From: Brevibacterium epidermidis NBRC 14811
Lineage (GTDB): Bacteria > Actinomycetota > Actinomycetes > Actinomycetales > Brevibacteriaceae
Direction of reading: 5' to 3'
Assembly (NCBI RefSeq): GCF_001570805.1
Contig: NZ_BCSJ01000015.1
Span: 310,001 to 374,000 of the forward strand
DNA length: 64,000 nucleotides
Shown here: positions 20,665-30,701 of the stretch, in pieces
Numbering within the stretch: position 1 is the first letter of the stretch
How the letters are laid out: the number at the start of each line of letters is the position of its first letter
Notes under the pieces: model-generated
What the model was told of the DNA's origin: nothing
Databases searched by the model: none
The model's input: only the letters and a program-made list of their open reading frames with translations
Made by a program: the position numbers and the translations under genes

Positions 20665-20718
20665 CCTGTCGAGACGACACGTTCCGCGCGCCCCTACCGA
20701 ATCCGGAGGGGCGTTTTT
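20647..20718 (+). promoter_or_regulatory. Transcription attenuator of the ilvBNC operon
   Basis: Two mutually exclusive RNA folds are visible. CGCGCGG (20647-20653, inside the leader ORF) can pair with CCGCGCG (20684-20690) as an antiterminator. The terminator pairs CGCCCCT (20689-20695) with AGGGGCG (20707-20713), extended by CCG/CGG after a one-base bulge, and is followed by TTTTT (20714-20718). The two folds share bases 20689-20690. This is the expected layout for ribosome-mediated attenuation by branched-chain amino acids. Confidence 0.85.
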
Positions 20719-20759
20719 CATGTGGAGATGAGAAGGAAACCTAGGAAGGATAGGAATCG

Positions 20760-22694
20760 ATGGCAGCCAAGCCCTCGACCGCAAAGGACACGGGCACTCA
20801 ACCCGCGTCCGCACCGGTCACAGCCACACCGTCCAGTATTCGCCGCAACACCGGCCCCGAGGTCCTCACCGGCGCGCAGGCGATCGTCCGCAGCCTCGAG
20901 AAGCTCGAGGTCGACACGGTATTCGGGCTTCCCGGCGGCACCATCCTTCCTACCTATGACCCGCTGTTCGAGACCGACAAGATCCGCCATATCCTCGTCC
21001 GCCACGAGCAGGGCGCAGGCCATGCGGCCGAAGGCTATGCGGCTGCATCGGGCAAGCTCGGCGTGTGCATCGCGACTTCGGGTCCGGGTGCGACGAACCT
21101 GATCACGGCCCTGGCCGACGCGAACATGGACTCCGTGCCGATGCTCGCGATCACCGGTCAGCAGGCCTCGTCGCTGCTCGGCACCGACGCGTTCCAGGAG
21201 GCCGATATCGTCGGCATGACGATGCCGGTGACCAAGCACAGCTTCCTCGTCACCCGCGCCGAGGATATCCCCGGAGTCCTCGTCAACGCCCACCACATCG
21301 CGACCACCGGCCGCCCCGGCCCCGTGCTCGTCGACATCACCAAGGACGCCCAGACCGGAACGGCCCCGTTCGTCTGGCCGGAAGAGCCGGCTCTGCCCGG
21401 CTACCGCCCGATCCTCAAGCCGCACGCCAAGCAGATCCGCGAGGCCGCGCGCATGATGTCGGAGGCTCAGCGTCCTGTGTTCTACATCGGCGGCGGAGTC
21501 ATCCGCTCGGAGGCCGAGAAGGAGCTGCTGCGTCTGGCTGAAGCCACGAACATTCCCGTGGTCACCACACTCATGGCCCGCGGTGCCTTCCCTGACTCGC
21601 ACCAGCTGCACCTGGGCATGCCCGGAATGCACGGCAGCGTGCCCGCGGTCACCGCTTTCCAGAAGGCCGACCTGCTCATCGCCATCGGTGCCCGCTTCGA
21701 TGACCGCGTGACCGGCAAGCTGGATTCCTTCGCCCCGAACGCGCAGGTCATCCACGCCGATATCGACCCGGCCGAGATCGGCAAGAACCGTGAGGTCGAC
21801 GTCGCCATCGTCGGCGATGCCCGCGAGGTGCTCGCCGAGATGCTCGCTGAGATGCGCAGCAAGTTCCCCAAGGCCCTGGAGCGTCAGCGCGAGCCGTGGT
21901 GGCGCTTCCTCAACCGCCTCAAGGAGACCTACCCACTCGGCTATGAGACGCACGGCGAACTGTGCGATCCGCAGTACGTCATCTCCCGGATCTCGGCTCT
22001 CACCGGCCCCGAGGCGGTCTACGCCGCAGGCGTGGGACAGCACCAGATGTGGGCGGCTCAGTTCATCGACTTCGAGCGCCCCAAGTCGTGGCTGAACTCC
22101 GGCGGACTCGGGACCATGGGCTACTCCGTGCCCGCGGCCATGGGTGCGAAGGTCGGTCAGCCCGACCGTGTGGTGTGGGCGATCGACGGTGACGGCTGCT
22201 TCCAGATGACGAATCAGGAACTGGCTACCTGTGCGCTCAACAACATCCCGATCAAGGTCGCGATCATCAACAACTCGTCCCTGGGCATGGTCCGCCAGTG
22301 GCAGACCCTGTTCTACGACGGCCGCTACTCGAACACAGACCTCAACACCGGTCACGAGACGATCCGCATCCCCGACTTCACCAAGCTCGCCGAAGCCTAC
22401 GGCTGCGAAGCGCTGCGCGTGGACCGCAACGAGGATGTCGACGCCGCGATCGAGAAGGCGCTGTCGATCAATGATCGACCGGTCGTCCTCGACTTCACGG
22501 TCCCACCGGACGCGATGGTGTGGCCGATGGTCGCTGCAGGCGTGTCGAACGATGAGATCGAATACGCCCGCGGCATCCGCCCCGAATTCGACGGGGAGGG
22601 CGAAGAGGAAGCCGAGTCCGCCATCGCCGAGGCGGGAACGAACGAAGACGGCACGGTGCGTTCCGTGGCTCAGATCGAAGGAGGCCTGGAATGA
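20760..22694 (+). CDS. ilvB: Acetolactate synthase large (catalytic) subunit
   Basis: The product condenses pyruvate with pyruvate or 2-ketobutyrate, the first common step of valine, leucine and isoleucine synthesis, using ThDP and FAD. The 644 residues include a Thr/Ser/Ala-rich N-terminal tail of about 35. The catalytic Glu lies in [16 protein letters not shown], the FAD region in the middle domain, and the ThDP motif in [12 protein letters not shown] followed by [12 protein letters not shown]. The ATG at 20760 follows AGGAAGGATAGGA. It overlaps ilvN by 4 nt and is controlled by the attenuator upstream. The protein ends in an unusual acidic tail rich in Glu and Ala. Confidence 0.97.
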   Translation: MAAKPSTAKDTGTQPASAPVTATPSSIRRNTGPEVLTGAQAIVRSLEKLEVDTVFGLPGGTILPTYDPLFETDKIRHILVRHEQGAGHAAEGYAAASGKLGVCIATSGPGATNLITALADANMDSVPMLAITGQQASSLLGTDAFQEADIVGMTMPVTKHSFLVTRAEDIPGVLVNAHHIATTGRPGPVLVDITKDAQTGTAPFVWPEEPALPGYRPILKPHAKQIREAARMMSEAQRPVFYIGGGVIRSEAEKELLRLAEATNIPVVTTLMARGAFPDSHQLHLGMPGMHGSVPAVTAFQKADLLIAIGARFDDRVTGKLDSFAPNAQVIHADIDPAEIGKNREVDVAIVGDAREVLAEMLAEMRSKFPKALERQREPWWRFLNRLKETYPLGYETHGELCDPQYVISRISALTGPEAVYAAGVGQHQMWAAQFIDFERPKSWLNSGGLGTMGYSVPAAMGAKVGQPDRVVWAIDGDGCFQMTNQELATCALNNIPIKVAIINNSSLGMVRQWQTLFYDGRYSNTDLNTGHETIRIPDFTKLAEAYGCEALRVDRNEDVDAAIEKALSINDRPVVLDFTVPPDAMVWPMVAAGVSNDEIEYARGIRPEFDGEGEEEAESAIAEAGTNEDGTVRSVAQIEGGLE

Positions 22695-23206
22695 CAAACA
22701 GCCGGCACACACTCTCAGTCCTGGTCGAGAACAAGCCCGGTGTGCTCACCCGGTTCACCGGACTCATCGCCCGCCGCGGATTCAACATCCACAGCCTCGC
22801 CGTCGGCGTGACCGAGCACGATGAGCTCTCGCGGATCACTGTGGTCGTCGACGTCAACGATGTTCCGCTGGAGCAGGTGACGAAGCAGCTGAACAAGCTC
22901 GTCAACGTCATCAAGATCGTCGAGCTCGAACCCGAGACCTCGGTGCGTCGTGCGCACATCATCTACAAGGTCAAGGCGAACGCGGCGACACGGCCGCAGG
23001 TCGCCTCGGCGGTGGAGATGTTCCGGGCGAAGATCGTCGACGTCGGACCCGAGTCCGTGAGCATCGAGGCCACCGGCGAGCTCGGCAAGGTCGAAGCGCT
23101 GCGCGAGGTCCTCGAACCCTTCGGCATCAAGGAGATCGTGCAGTCGGGAACCGTGGCCATCGGCCGCGGTGCGAAGTCGATCACCGACCGCGCTCTCCGA
23201 GGCTGA
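22691..23206 (+). CDS. ilvN: Acetolactate synthase small (regulatory) subunit
   Basis: The 171-residue regulatory subunit gives acetolactate synthase its feedback inhibition by valine. An N-terminal ACT domain is visible ([28 protein letters not shown]) followed by the typical C-terminal domain with [22 protein letters not shown] 22691 overlaps the ilvB stop (ATGA), so translation is coupled. Length is normal for the family. Confidence 0.97.
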   Translation: MTNSRHTLSVLVENKPGVLTRFTGLIARRGFNIHSLAVGVTEHDELSRITVVVDVNDVPLEQVTKQLNKLVNVIKIVELEPETSVRRAHIIYKVKANAATRPQVASAVEMFRAKIVDVGPESVSIEATGELGKVEALREVLEPFGIKEIVQSGTVAIGRGAKSITDRALRG

Positions 23207-23300
23207 TTTCGCGTTCCAACTTGTGGAACCCCTGTCATCTCAATACGTGAACAGCAGTACCGAACTGTGAAACAATGGGGACATCACCCCGTAAGCATAA

Positions 23301-24344
<1,044 letters not shown>

Positions 24345-24353
24345 GTCTGATCG

Positions 24354-24387
24354 CTCGAATCTGATCAAGACTCGAATCTGATCAAGA
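24354..24387 (+). repeat. Tandem duplication of 17 bp after ilvC
   Basis: CTCGAATCTGATCAAGA occurs twice head to tail, at 24354-24370 and 24371-24387, between the ilvC stop and its terminator. The copies are identical. It looks like a slippage duplication. Confidence 0.9.
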
Positions 24388-24421
24388 GGAGCCCCGGACA
24401 CCACTCGGTGTCCGGGGCTCC
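24388..24421 (+). terminator. ilvC terminator
   Basis: A perfect 15-bp stem (24388-24402 with 24407-24421) encloses the loop ACTC and is followed by TTCTC. It ends the ilvBNC operon. Confidence 0.85.
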
Positions 24422-24508
24422 TTCTCATTCACCTCGGCGATCCTGGTGGGCCGGACATCGATCGACCATCGATCGGGAGAATCTCCCGACGGCGGCACCG
24501 ATCTGGAC

Positions 24509-24514
24509 TACTGT
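24509..24514 (+). promoter_or_regulatory. -10 element for a leaderless start (GTG 24521)
   Basis: TACTGT is followed by exactly 6 nt and then GTG at 24521. There is no Shine-Dalgarno sequence. Confidence 0.55.
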
Positions 24515-24520
24515 GGATGT

Positions 24521-25813
24521 GTGACGAATTACAGATTCGAAGACTTCGAGCCCACCATCGATGAAGCCACCGGCGAGCCGGATGAGCGCACCAAGGCGTA
24601 CTTCGCCTCGACGAGCGTCGGCTTCCACGACCCGCGCTCCACGGATAAGGCCCTGGTCAACAGGGTGCAGCGGGCGATCGCCGATGGGCGCAAGCTCACC
24701 GCCGTCTACGCCGACCAGGAGTTCGAGCACGGATTGGATTCGTCCATCCCCGTCGCGACCTTCGCGTGGTTCGAAAAGCTCGTCAACGTCGGCGGCGGGC
24801 GGTTGGTGCCCGGCCACCTCATCACGTGGATCACGGTGCGCCCGACTCATCGCCGGCGTGGACTGCTGCGATCGCTGATGACCACGGACCTCGCCGAGGC
24901 GAAGGCGGCCGGCTACCCGTTTGCTGCACTGACCGCGACAGAAGGCGGAATCTATTCGCGCTTCGGCTTCGGAGTGGCCACATGGTCGCATTCGATCGAA
25001 GTCGACACCTCGCCCGGGTTCAAGATGGTCCGCGAGCCCGACCGCCGTGTCGAAATGTGCCTGCCCAGCGAGCTGCGCGAACTGGCCCCGAAGATCTACG
25101 ACCGATTCATGCGCACCTCGCCCGGAGCGATGGAGCGCCAGCAGACCTATATCGAACGCGCCACCGGTGCCCTCAACGTCGAAACCGGCGAAGAGGACCG
25201 TGGCGTCCGCGCGGCCCTGCACTTCGACGAGCAGGGCGAGCCCGACGGGTATGTGTCCTATAAGTTCGCAGGCTGGTCGAAGACCCCGCCGACCGTCGAC
25301 ATCATCGACTTCGTGGCCGTCACCGATGCCGCCTACGCCTCCCTGTGGTCGTTCCTCGCCGCCATCGACCTGTCGACCCGCGTGACCTTCGGCGAGTCCG
25401 CCGAATACTCGCCGCTGCCGTGGCTGCTCACCGATTCGCGTCGCGTGAAGACCGTCGCGAGCGAGGACAATATCTGGATCCGCATCCTCGACGTCAAGGC
25501 CGCGCTCGAAGCCAGGCCCTGGTATGTCCCCGGGACGCTGACGATCGACATCGACGATTCCCTCGACCTCGCCGGCGGGCGGTTCACGATCACCTCGGAC
25601 GGCACAAGCGCCGAGGTGACCCCCGCCTCCGATTCGACGCCCGCAGATCTGGGGCTCGGCATCGCAGAGCTCGGGTCGCTGTACCTCGGCGGTGCCGACC
25701 CCGTCATCCTCGCTCGGGCCGGACGCATCGACGAGCAGACACCGGGATCAGCGGTTCTCGCCAGTGCAATGTTCAGCCTCGGCCGGGCACCGTATTCGCC
25801 GAACGGTTTCTGA
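24521..25813 (+). CDS. Eis-family GNAT N-acetyltransferase
   Basis: The 430-residue protein has the Eis layout: an N-terminal GNAT domain with acetyl-CoA motif VRPTHRRRGLLRSLM (about residues 107-121), a second GNAT-like half, and a C-terminal sterol-carrier-like domain ending in the free-carboxylate Phe (PNGF) that Eis enzymes use in catalysis. Eis proteins acetylate amines, including aminoglycosides and lysine side chains; the natural substrate is not clear here. GTG 24521 is chosen because TACTGT lies 6 nt upstream, a leaderless arrangement; the frame is open to 24446. It stands alone between ilvC and serA. Confidence 0.85.
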   Translation: MTNYRFEDFEPTIDEATGEPDERTKAYFASTSVGFHDPRSTDKALVNRVQRAIADGRKLTAVYADQEFEHGLDSSIPVATFAWFEKLVNVGGGRLVPGHLITWITVRPTHRRRGLLRSLMTTDLAEAKAAGYPFAALTATEGGIYSRFGFGVATWSHSIEVDTSPGFKMVREPDRRVEMCLPSELRELAPKIYDRFMRTSPGAMERQQTYIERATGALNVETGEEDRGVRAALHFDEQGEPDGYVSYKFAGWSKTPPTVDIIDFVAVTDAAYASLWSFLAAIDLSTRVTFGESAEYSPLPWLLTDSRRVKTVASEDNIWIRILDVKAALEARPWYVPGTLTIDIDDSLDLAGGRFTITSDGTSAEVTPASDSTPADLGLGIAELGSLYLGGADPVILARAGRIDEQTPGSAVLASAMFSLGRAPYSPNGF

Positions 25814-25922
25814 TCCGGCTGGCAGTTCTGTTGAGCGATTGTTCCCAGAATCTGAGACCTTGTGAAGGAATCCTGAAAGTCTCATAAGGTGGACGCGTCC
25901 CGGACGCAACAGGAGGAAATCA

Positions 25923-27515
25923 GTGCCCAAGCCCGTCGTGCTCATCGCCGAAGAACTGTCACCGGCCACCATCGATGCTCTCGGAGGAGACTTCGAGATC
26001 CGTCACACCGAGGGCGCTGACCGATCCCAGCTCCTGCCCGCCATCGCTGACGCCGATGCGATCCTCGTCCGGTCGGCCACCCAGGTCGACGCCGAGGCCA
26101 TCAACGCTGCGAAGAACCTCAAGGTCATCGCCCGCGCCGGAGTCGGACTCGACAATGTCGATGTCCCAGCAGCCACCTCGGCGGGTGTGATGGTCGTCAA
26201 CGCACCCACGTCGAACATCATCTCCGCAGCCGAGCTGACGATGGCCCACATCCTCGGTTCGGCCCGCTACTTCGGTGCCGGCAACACCTCGCTGAAAGCG
26301 GGGGAGTGGAACCGGAAGAAGTACACCGGCGTCGAACTCTACGAGAAGACTCTGGGCATCGTCGGCCTCGGCCGCATCGGCGGACTCGTCGCCGAGCGCG
26401 CAAAAGCCTTCGGCATGCGCCTCGTCGGCTACGACCCCTACATCACTCAGGCCCGTGCGGCTCAGATGGGCGTCGAGGTCCTCGACCTGCCCGGTCTGCT
26501 CGCCGTGTCCGACTTCGTCACCGTGCACATGCCCAAGACCCCCGAGACGATCGGCATGATCAGCACCGAGGAGCTCAAGGCTGCCAAGCCCGGAGCCCGC
26601 TTCATCAACGTCGCCCGCGGCGGCATCATCGACGAGGCGGCCCTGGCCGAGGCCGTGGCCAGCGGTGAGGTCGGCGGAGCCGGAATCGACGTCTGGAACG
26701 TCGAACCGCCGGAGCACTCGGCGCTCATGGACCTCGACGCCGTCAACGTCACCCCGCACCTGGGCGCCTCGACCCATGAGGCCCAGGAGAAGGCCGGTGT
26801 GGCCGTGGCGAAGTCCGTTCGCAAGGCCCTGGCCGGCGAACTCGTCCCCGATGCGGTCAACGTCGCGGGCGGCGCCATCCACGAGGATGTGCGTCCGGGC
26901 ATTCCCCTGGCCGAACGTCTGGGCCGGGTCGTCAACGCTCTGGCCGATTCCTCGGTCACGCACTTCAAGGTCGAGGTCAACGGCGAGATCGCCGACAAGG
27001 ACGTCTCCGTCCTCAAGCTCTCCGCACTCAAGGGCCTGTTCAAGGACGTCGTGTCCGACCAGGTCTCCTATGTCAACGCTCCGCTGCTGGCGGAGGAGCG
27101 CGGAATCGGCGTCGAGCTCGTCACCGATCCGTACTGCGAATCGTTCCGCAACATCACTCGACTGACCGCGACGACGAGCTCCGGGCAGCGCATCTCCGTC
27201 TCCGGCACCGTGACCGGACCGAAGCTCGTGCAGAAGCTCACCGAGGTCGACGGCTACTCGCTCGAGATCGAGCTGACCGATAACCTGCTGATCTTCCGCT
27301 ACGAGGATCGTCCGGGAATCATCGGTCAGCTGGGCCTGGCGCTCGGCGCCAACAACGTCAACATCGCCGGAATGCAGGTTTCGCCCGCATCGACGAGCAA
27401 CGAGGCCCTGTCCGTCCTGGCCGTGGACTCGGTCGTCTCCGACGAGGTCGTCAAGGCCGTGGCCGGAGCCGTGAACGCATCGGCCTTCACCGGCGTTTCG
27501 CTGCAGGAAGACTGA
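25923..27515 (+). CDS. serA: D-3-phosphoglycerate dehydrogenase
   Basis: The product oxidises 3-phosphoglycerate to phosphohydroxypyruvate, the first step of serine synthesis. The 530-residue length is that of the long actinobacterial form. Domains in order are the substrate/NAD domain with GIVGLGRIGGLVAERAKAFGM, the catalytic NVEPPEHSALM and NVTPHLGAST His region, an intervening allosteric (ASB) domain, and a C-terminal ACT domain (FRYEDRPGIIGQLGLALG) that binds serine. The start is GTG 25923 with AGGAGGAAATCA upstream. Confidence 0.97.
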   Translation: MPKPVVLIAEELSPATIDALGGDFEIRHTEGADRSQLLPAIADADAILVRSATQVDAEAINAAKNLKVIARAGVGLDNVDVPAATSAGVMVVNAPTSNIISAAELTMAHILGSARYFGAGNTSLKAGEWNRKKYTGVELYEKTLGIVGLGRIGGLVAERAKAFGMRLVGYDPYITQARAAQMGVEVLDLPGLLAVSDFVTVHMPKTPETIGMISTEELKAAKPGARFINVARGGIIDEAALAEAVASGEVGGAGIDVWNVEPPEHSALMDLDAVNVTPHLGASTHEAQEKAGVAVAKSVRKALAGELVPDAVNVAGGAIHEDVRPGIPLAERLGRVVNALADSSVTHFKVEVNGEIADKDVSVLKLSALKGLFKDVVSDQVSYVNAPLLAEERGIGVELVTDPYCESFRNITRLTATTSSGQRISVSGTVTGPKLVQKLTEVDGYSLEIELTDNLLIFRYEDRPGIIGQLGLALGANNVNIAGMQVSPASTSNEALSVLAVDSVVSDEVVKAVAGAVNASAFTGVSLQED

Positions 27516-27546
27516 CCCATTTCAATCAGCTGAGCTGAGGGACGGT

Positions 27547-27603
27547 CAGAGGACCCGTTCAGCCCGCAAGCCACAGAGCTAGGCGGGGTGAGCGGGTCCT
27601 CTG
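27547..27603. terminator. Possible bidirectional terminator between serA and the PAP2 gene
   Basis: CAGAGGACCCG (27547-27557) and CGGGTCCTCTG (27593-27603) are perfect 11-bp complements with a 35-nt loop. The second arm lies inside the 3' end of the minus-strand phosphatase gene. No T-run follows. Confidence 0.4.
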
Positions 27604-28257
27604 CGCTGTCAGGGTCCAGAACTCGTCGACGAGAACGGCGATGGCGATGCCGATGAAGGCGCCCGCGATCGTGTCCGTGAGCCAGTGGACCTGGAGTGCG
27701 GTGCGCGACCACATCATGCCGAGGATCCAGATCCCGGCGAGGATGAACGACCAGTGGAAGCCCATCCTCGGTGACTGAGCTTCTGCTGCTTGAGCTGCCG
27801 ATCTGCGCTGGTGTCGACGGCTGGCGATGATCGCCAGGCTCATGGCCAGTGCGGCCGCGCCCATCGAATGTCCCGAGGGATAGGAGAAGCCCAGGGACTC
27901 GTAGAGCTGATCACCGGGGCGCAGACGGGTGACGATGGCCTTGAGGATCTCCGAGGTGGCGATGCCGGCGAGCATCGTTGTGACGAGGAAGATCGCCGAA
28001 CGCCAGCGTCTGCGCAGTGCGAAGATGCCCGTGAGCAGTGCGGTGCAGATGACCACTCCGGTGCCGCCGCCGACCTCGGCGAGGACGACGGCGATCCAGT
28101 AGGGCACCGAGCCCTTGTCGAGGCCGACGAATTCCAGCCACGAATGGTCGATCGGGGTGGGGCCGATGCGTTCGAGGTGCAGCCATAGGCCGAAGGCGAT
28201 GACGAGCAGGACGGCCGGCAGAGTCGCCCACAGCAGCCAGGACGGCTGTCGGCTCAA
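27559..28257 (-). CDS. PAP2-family membrane phosphatase
   Basis: The 232-residue protein has about six hydrophobic segments and all three catalytic motifs of the PAP2/acid phosphatase superfamily: KAIVTRLRP, YPSGHS and SRTALQVHWLTD. Members dephosphorylate lipid phosphates such as phosphatidate or undecaprenyl pyrophosphate at the outer membrane face. The ATG at 28257 overlaps the stop of the upstream citrate-lyase-like gene by 4 nt, implying coupled translation. The pairing does not suggest an obvious shared pathway. Confidence 0.88.
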   Translation of the reverse strand: MSRQPSWLLWATLPAVLLVIAFGLWLHLERIGPTPIDHSWLEFVGLDKGSVPYWIAVVLAEVGGGTGVVICTALLTGIFALRRRWRSAIFLVTTMLAGIATSEILKAIVTRLRPGDQLYESLGFSYPSGHSMGAAALAMSLAIIASRRHQRRSAAQAAEAQSPRMGFHWSFILAGIWILGMMWSRTALQVHWLTDTIAGAFIGIAIAVLVDEFWTLTAQRTRSPRLALWLAG

Positions 28258-29168
28258 GCGTTCCAGAGGCCGTAGGTGTCGGCCAGGGATGCGATCTTCT
28301 TCGCACGGGCCAGACGCGGCAGGTAGGAGCCGTCGGTGATCTCGGATCCGCCCTGGGCGGCTTCGAGCATCTGACGGGCCCAGTCGCGCTCGTCCTCGCT
28401 CGGGCTCATCGCCTCATTGAGGGTGTTGACTTGGTCGACGGTGAGGACGAGCTTTCCGGTCATGCCCATCATGTGGGTGATTTCGGCGTCGGCCCAGACC
28501 TTGTCATCGTCGGCATCGGCGGGTGACGGTCCGTCGATCGGGCCGGGCAGTCCACCCATGCGGGAGGCGATCGTCAGGCGCGAACGGGCATAGGCCAGAG
28601 CCATCGGATCGCCGGAGAAGCCGGTGTCCTTGCGGAAGTCGTTCGTGCCGAAGGCGAGGCGGAAAGTGCCGGGTGCCTCGGCGATGCGAGTGGCGTTCTC
28701 CACTCCGCGGGCCGATTCGAGGAGGGCGAGCACGGGCAGTCCAGCCTTTGCGCGCATCGCAGTGTAGGACACCTGCTCGGGGCGTTCGGTCTCCGGGAGC
28801 ATGACTCCGCGCAGTCCGGGCAGCATGGCGACGGCGGCGAGGTCGTCGTCCCAGAACTCGGATTCCATCTTGTTGATGCGCACCCAGGCCGACATTCCGT
28901 TCTCAAGTGCGCGCACGACATTGTCGCGGGCTTCGAGCTTCTTGTCGTCGGAGACCGAGGCTTCGAGGTCGAAGATGACGGAGTCCGCTTCCGAGGTCTG
29001 CGCGGGAGTGAAGATCTCCTCCTTCGCAGCATTGACGAGCAGCCAGGACCGGGAGAGTTTGGCGGGCAGAGCTGCGGCACGTGCATTGCGGATGGTCTCG
29101 GTCAATGATCGACTTTCTCTCGGGGCTGATTGTTCGCAGCCCCACGGGGTTTGGGGTGCTTTATCCAT
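28254..29168 (-). CDS. HpcH/HpaI aldolase family protein (CitE-like)
   Basis: This stand-alone CitE-like protein of up to 304 residues cleaves or condenses CoA-linked hydroxy acids in characterised relatives. The family features are SWLLVNAAKEE near the N-terminus, VIFDLEASVSDDKKLEAR with the metal-binding acid, RINKMESEFWDDDL, and ALLESARGVENATRIAEA. No citrate-lyase alpha or acyl-carrier subunits are present, so it is not a citrate lyase. The start is uncertain: ATG 29168 lacks a good ribosome binding site, and a TTG about 21 codons later is possible. It is coupled to the downstream PAP2 gene. Confidence 0.82.
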   Translation of the reverse strand: MDKAPQTPWGCEQSAPRESRSLTETIRNARAAALPAKLSRSWLLVNAAKEEIFTPAQTSEADSVIFDLEASVSDDKKLEARDNVVRALENGMSAWVRINKMESEFWDDDLAAVAMLPGLRGVMLPETERPEQVSYTAMRAKAGLPVLALLESARGVENATRIAEAPGTFRLAFGTNDFRKDTGFSGDPMALAYARSRLTIASRMGGLPGPIDGPSPADADDDKVWADAEITHMMGMTGKLVLTVDQVNTLNEAMSPSEDERDWARQMLEAAQGGSEITDGSYLPRLARAKKIASLADTYGLWNA

Positions 29169-29483
29169 CTTCGTCCCTGCGGCGACGGATGTGTAGCCGA
29201 AATCAGGGTTTCAGACGTGAAATTGTTCATGAACGCATACGGATCGCAGGGTCGGCCTCACACCGAGCGTGGGGTCGGACGCACACTGGTCGAGCGGCCG
29301 GACGCCCACGGATCGTGAGGTCGGACGCGGGGATGGCGGGCTACGCGCAGTGAGGAGCAGCGCTGTGGGAAGCTGAGGTCGCCGCGCCTCGGGCCTGTGT
29401 ATCGGCAGAGTATCGGCGGTGCCCGCAGTTCACAATGTAAGACACTGTAGTTGTATCGTGAGATGCAGTCTTATTCTGTGAGC
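29169..29483. promoter_or_regulatory. Intergenic region with two inverted repeats, divergent promoters
   Basis: This 315-nt gap separates the divergent citE-like and leuB genes. TTTCA-GACG-TGAAA (29209-29222) and the perfect palindrome GTTCATGAAC (29225-29234) lie close together some 50 nt upstream of the citE-like gene and look like an operator. TTCACA followed by a TTGTAT-like element at about 29430-29458 could be the leuB promoter. The GC-rich middle repeats GGTCGGACGC twice. Confidence 0.4.
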
Positions 29484-30521
29484 ATGAAGTTCTCAATCGC
29501 AGTCATGCCCGGAGATGGAATCGGCAACGAGGTCGTCCCCGAAGGCCTCAAAGTCCTCCAACGCGCCATCGAGCTGTCCGGCGAGCCCGTCGATCTCGAG
29601 CTCACCGACTACAAGGTGGGTGCCCAGCGCTACCACGAGACCGGTGAGACGCTCACCGACGAAGAGCTCGAATCGCTGCGTGGACATGATGCCATCTTCT
29701 TCGGCGCCTGCGGAGATCCGTCCGTGCCCTCCGGCGTCCTCGAGCGCGGAGTCATCCTCAAGATGCGCTTCGGACTGGGCCACGCAGTCAACCTGCGTCC
29801 CTCGAAGCTGTTCGCCGGAGTCACCAGCCCGCTGGCCGATCCCGGCAAGATCGACTTCGTCGTCGTCCGTGAGGGCACCGAAGGTTCGTACACCGGGTCC
29901 GGCGGATCCGTGCGCACGGACACCCCGCAGGAAGTTGCGACCGAGGTTTCGGTCAACACCTGGTACGGAGTCGAGAGGGCCGTCCGCGACGCCTTCGCTC
30001 GCGCCCAGGCTCGGAACAAGAAGCTCACCTACGTGCACAAGCACAACGTCATGGTCCACGCCGGACACCTTTGGCGTCGCGTGGTCGAGAAGGTCGGCCA
30101 GGAATACCCCGAGGTGGCCGTGAACTACGAGCACACCGATGCGTGCACGATCTACATGGTCACGAATCCCGAGCGCTACGACGTCATCGTCACCGACAAC
30201 CTCTTCGGTGACATCCTCACCGACCTCGCGGCCGCGGTCACCGGCGGAATCGGTCTGGCTGCCTCGGGGAACCTCAATGTCGAAGGAACGGCGCCGAGCC
30301 TGTTCGAGCCGATACACGGATCCGCTCCGGACATCGCTGGCCAGCAGATCGCCGACCCGACCGCCTCGATTCTCTCGGGAGCGCTCATGGCCTCCCACCT
30401 GGGACTTGAGACCGTCGCCAAGGCGATTGAGACGGCCGTCGAGGCCGACCTCGCCGAGCGCGACGGAACGCAGCGGTCCACCACCGAGGTGGGCGACGCG
30501 ATCGCGGCACGTCTCGGCTGA
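29484..30521 (+). CDS. leuB: 3-isopropylmalate dehydrogenase
   Basis: The product oxidises and decarboxylates 3-isopropylmalate in leucine synthesis, using NAD. The 345 residues begin [20 protein letters not shown] and contain the active-site blocks [29 protein letters not shown] and the metal-binding [19 protein letters not shown], with the NAD region [13 protein letters not shown]. The related tartrate/isocitrate dehydrogenases are the alternative, but the SYTGSGG loop fits actinobacterial LeuB. ATG 29484 matches the usual N-terminus. It is separate from leuC and leuD, which lie 32 kb away. Confidence 0.92.
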   Translation: MKFSIAVMPGDGIGNEVVPEGLKVLQRAIELSGEPVDLELTDYKVGAQRYHETGETLTDEELESLRGHDAIFFGACGDPSVPSGVLERGVILKMRFGLGHAVNLRPSKLFAGVTSPLADPGKIDFVVVREGTEGSYTGSGGSVRTDTPQEVATEVSVNTWYGVERAVRDAFARAQARNKKLTYVHKHNVMVHAGHLWRRVVEKVGQEYPEVAVNYEHTDACTIYMVTNPERYDVIVTDNLFGDILTDLAAAVTGGIGLAASGNLNVEGTAPSLFEPIHGSAPDIAGQQIADPTASILSGALMASHLGLETVAKAIETAVEADLAERDGTQRSTTEVGDAIAARLG

Positions 30522-30620
30522 CGCGGTCGACCGCCTCGGCGAGGGGGCGGACGAGAGACGACGGGGTCACCCCTGCGAGGATGAACCCAATTGACTGACA
30601 CCTGATCTCAGGGTCGACGA

Positions 30621-30653
30621 CATCACCCCGGTGCGACGAGCGCCGGGGTGATG
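30621..30653 (+). terminator. Hairpin after leuB
   Basis: CATCACCCCGG (30621-30631) and CCGGGGTGATG (30643-30653) form a perfect 11-bp stem, 100 nt after the leuB stop. No T-run follows. A TACCCT -10-like element for ilvE begins 4 nt later, at 30657-30662. Confidence 0.55.
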
Positions 30654-30672
30654 GACTACCCTGAAAGTGTCA

Positions 30673-30687
30673 CTCATCACAAATGAG
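30673..30687 (+). promoter_or_regulatory. Inverted repeat in the ilvE leader
   Basis: CTCAT-CACAA-ATGAG is a perfect 5-bp inverted repeat about 5 nt after the predicted transcription start (TACCCT -10 at 30657-30662) and 14 nt before the ilvE ATG. It could be an operator or an RNA hairpin near the ribosome binding site. Confidence 0.35.
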
Positions 30688-30701
30688 ATAGAGAGTTTTT
30701 C

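Noticed and set aside
20718-22712. A 664-codon open frame on the minus strand across ilvB
   Set aside because: It is the shadow of ilvB, with low-complexity composition and no recognisable domain.
29081-29353. A 90-codon plus-strand frame at the 5' end of the citE-like gene
   Set aside because: It overlaps the divergent gene start and the palindromes, and the product looks random.
30621-30653. Riboswitch or attenuator ahead of ilvE
   Set aside because: The hairpin lies before the predicted ilvE -10 element, so it belongs to the leuB transcript end rather than to an ilvE leader; no leader peptide is present.
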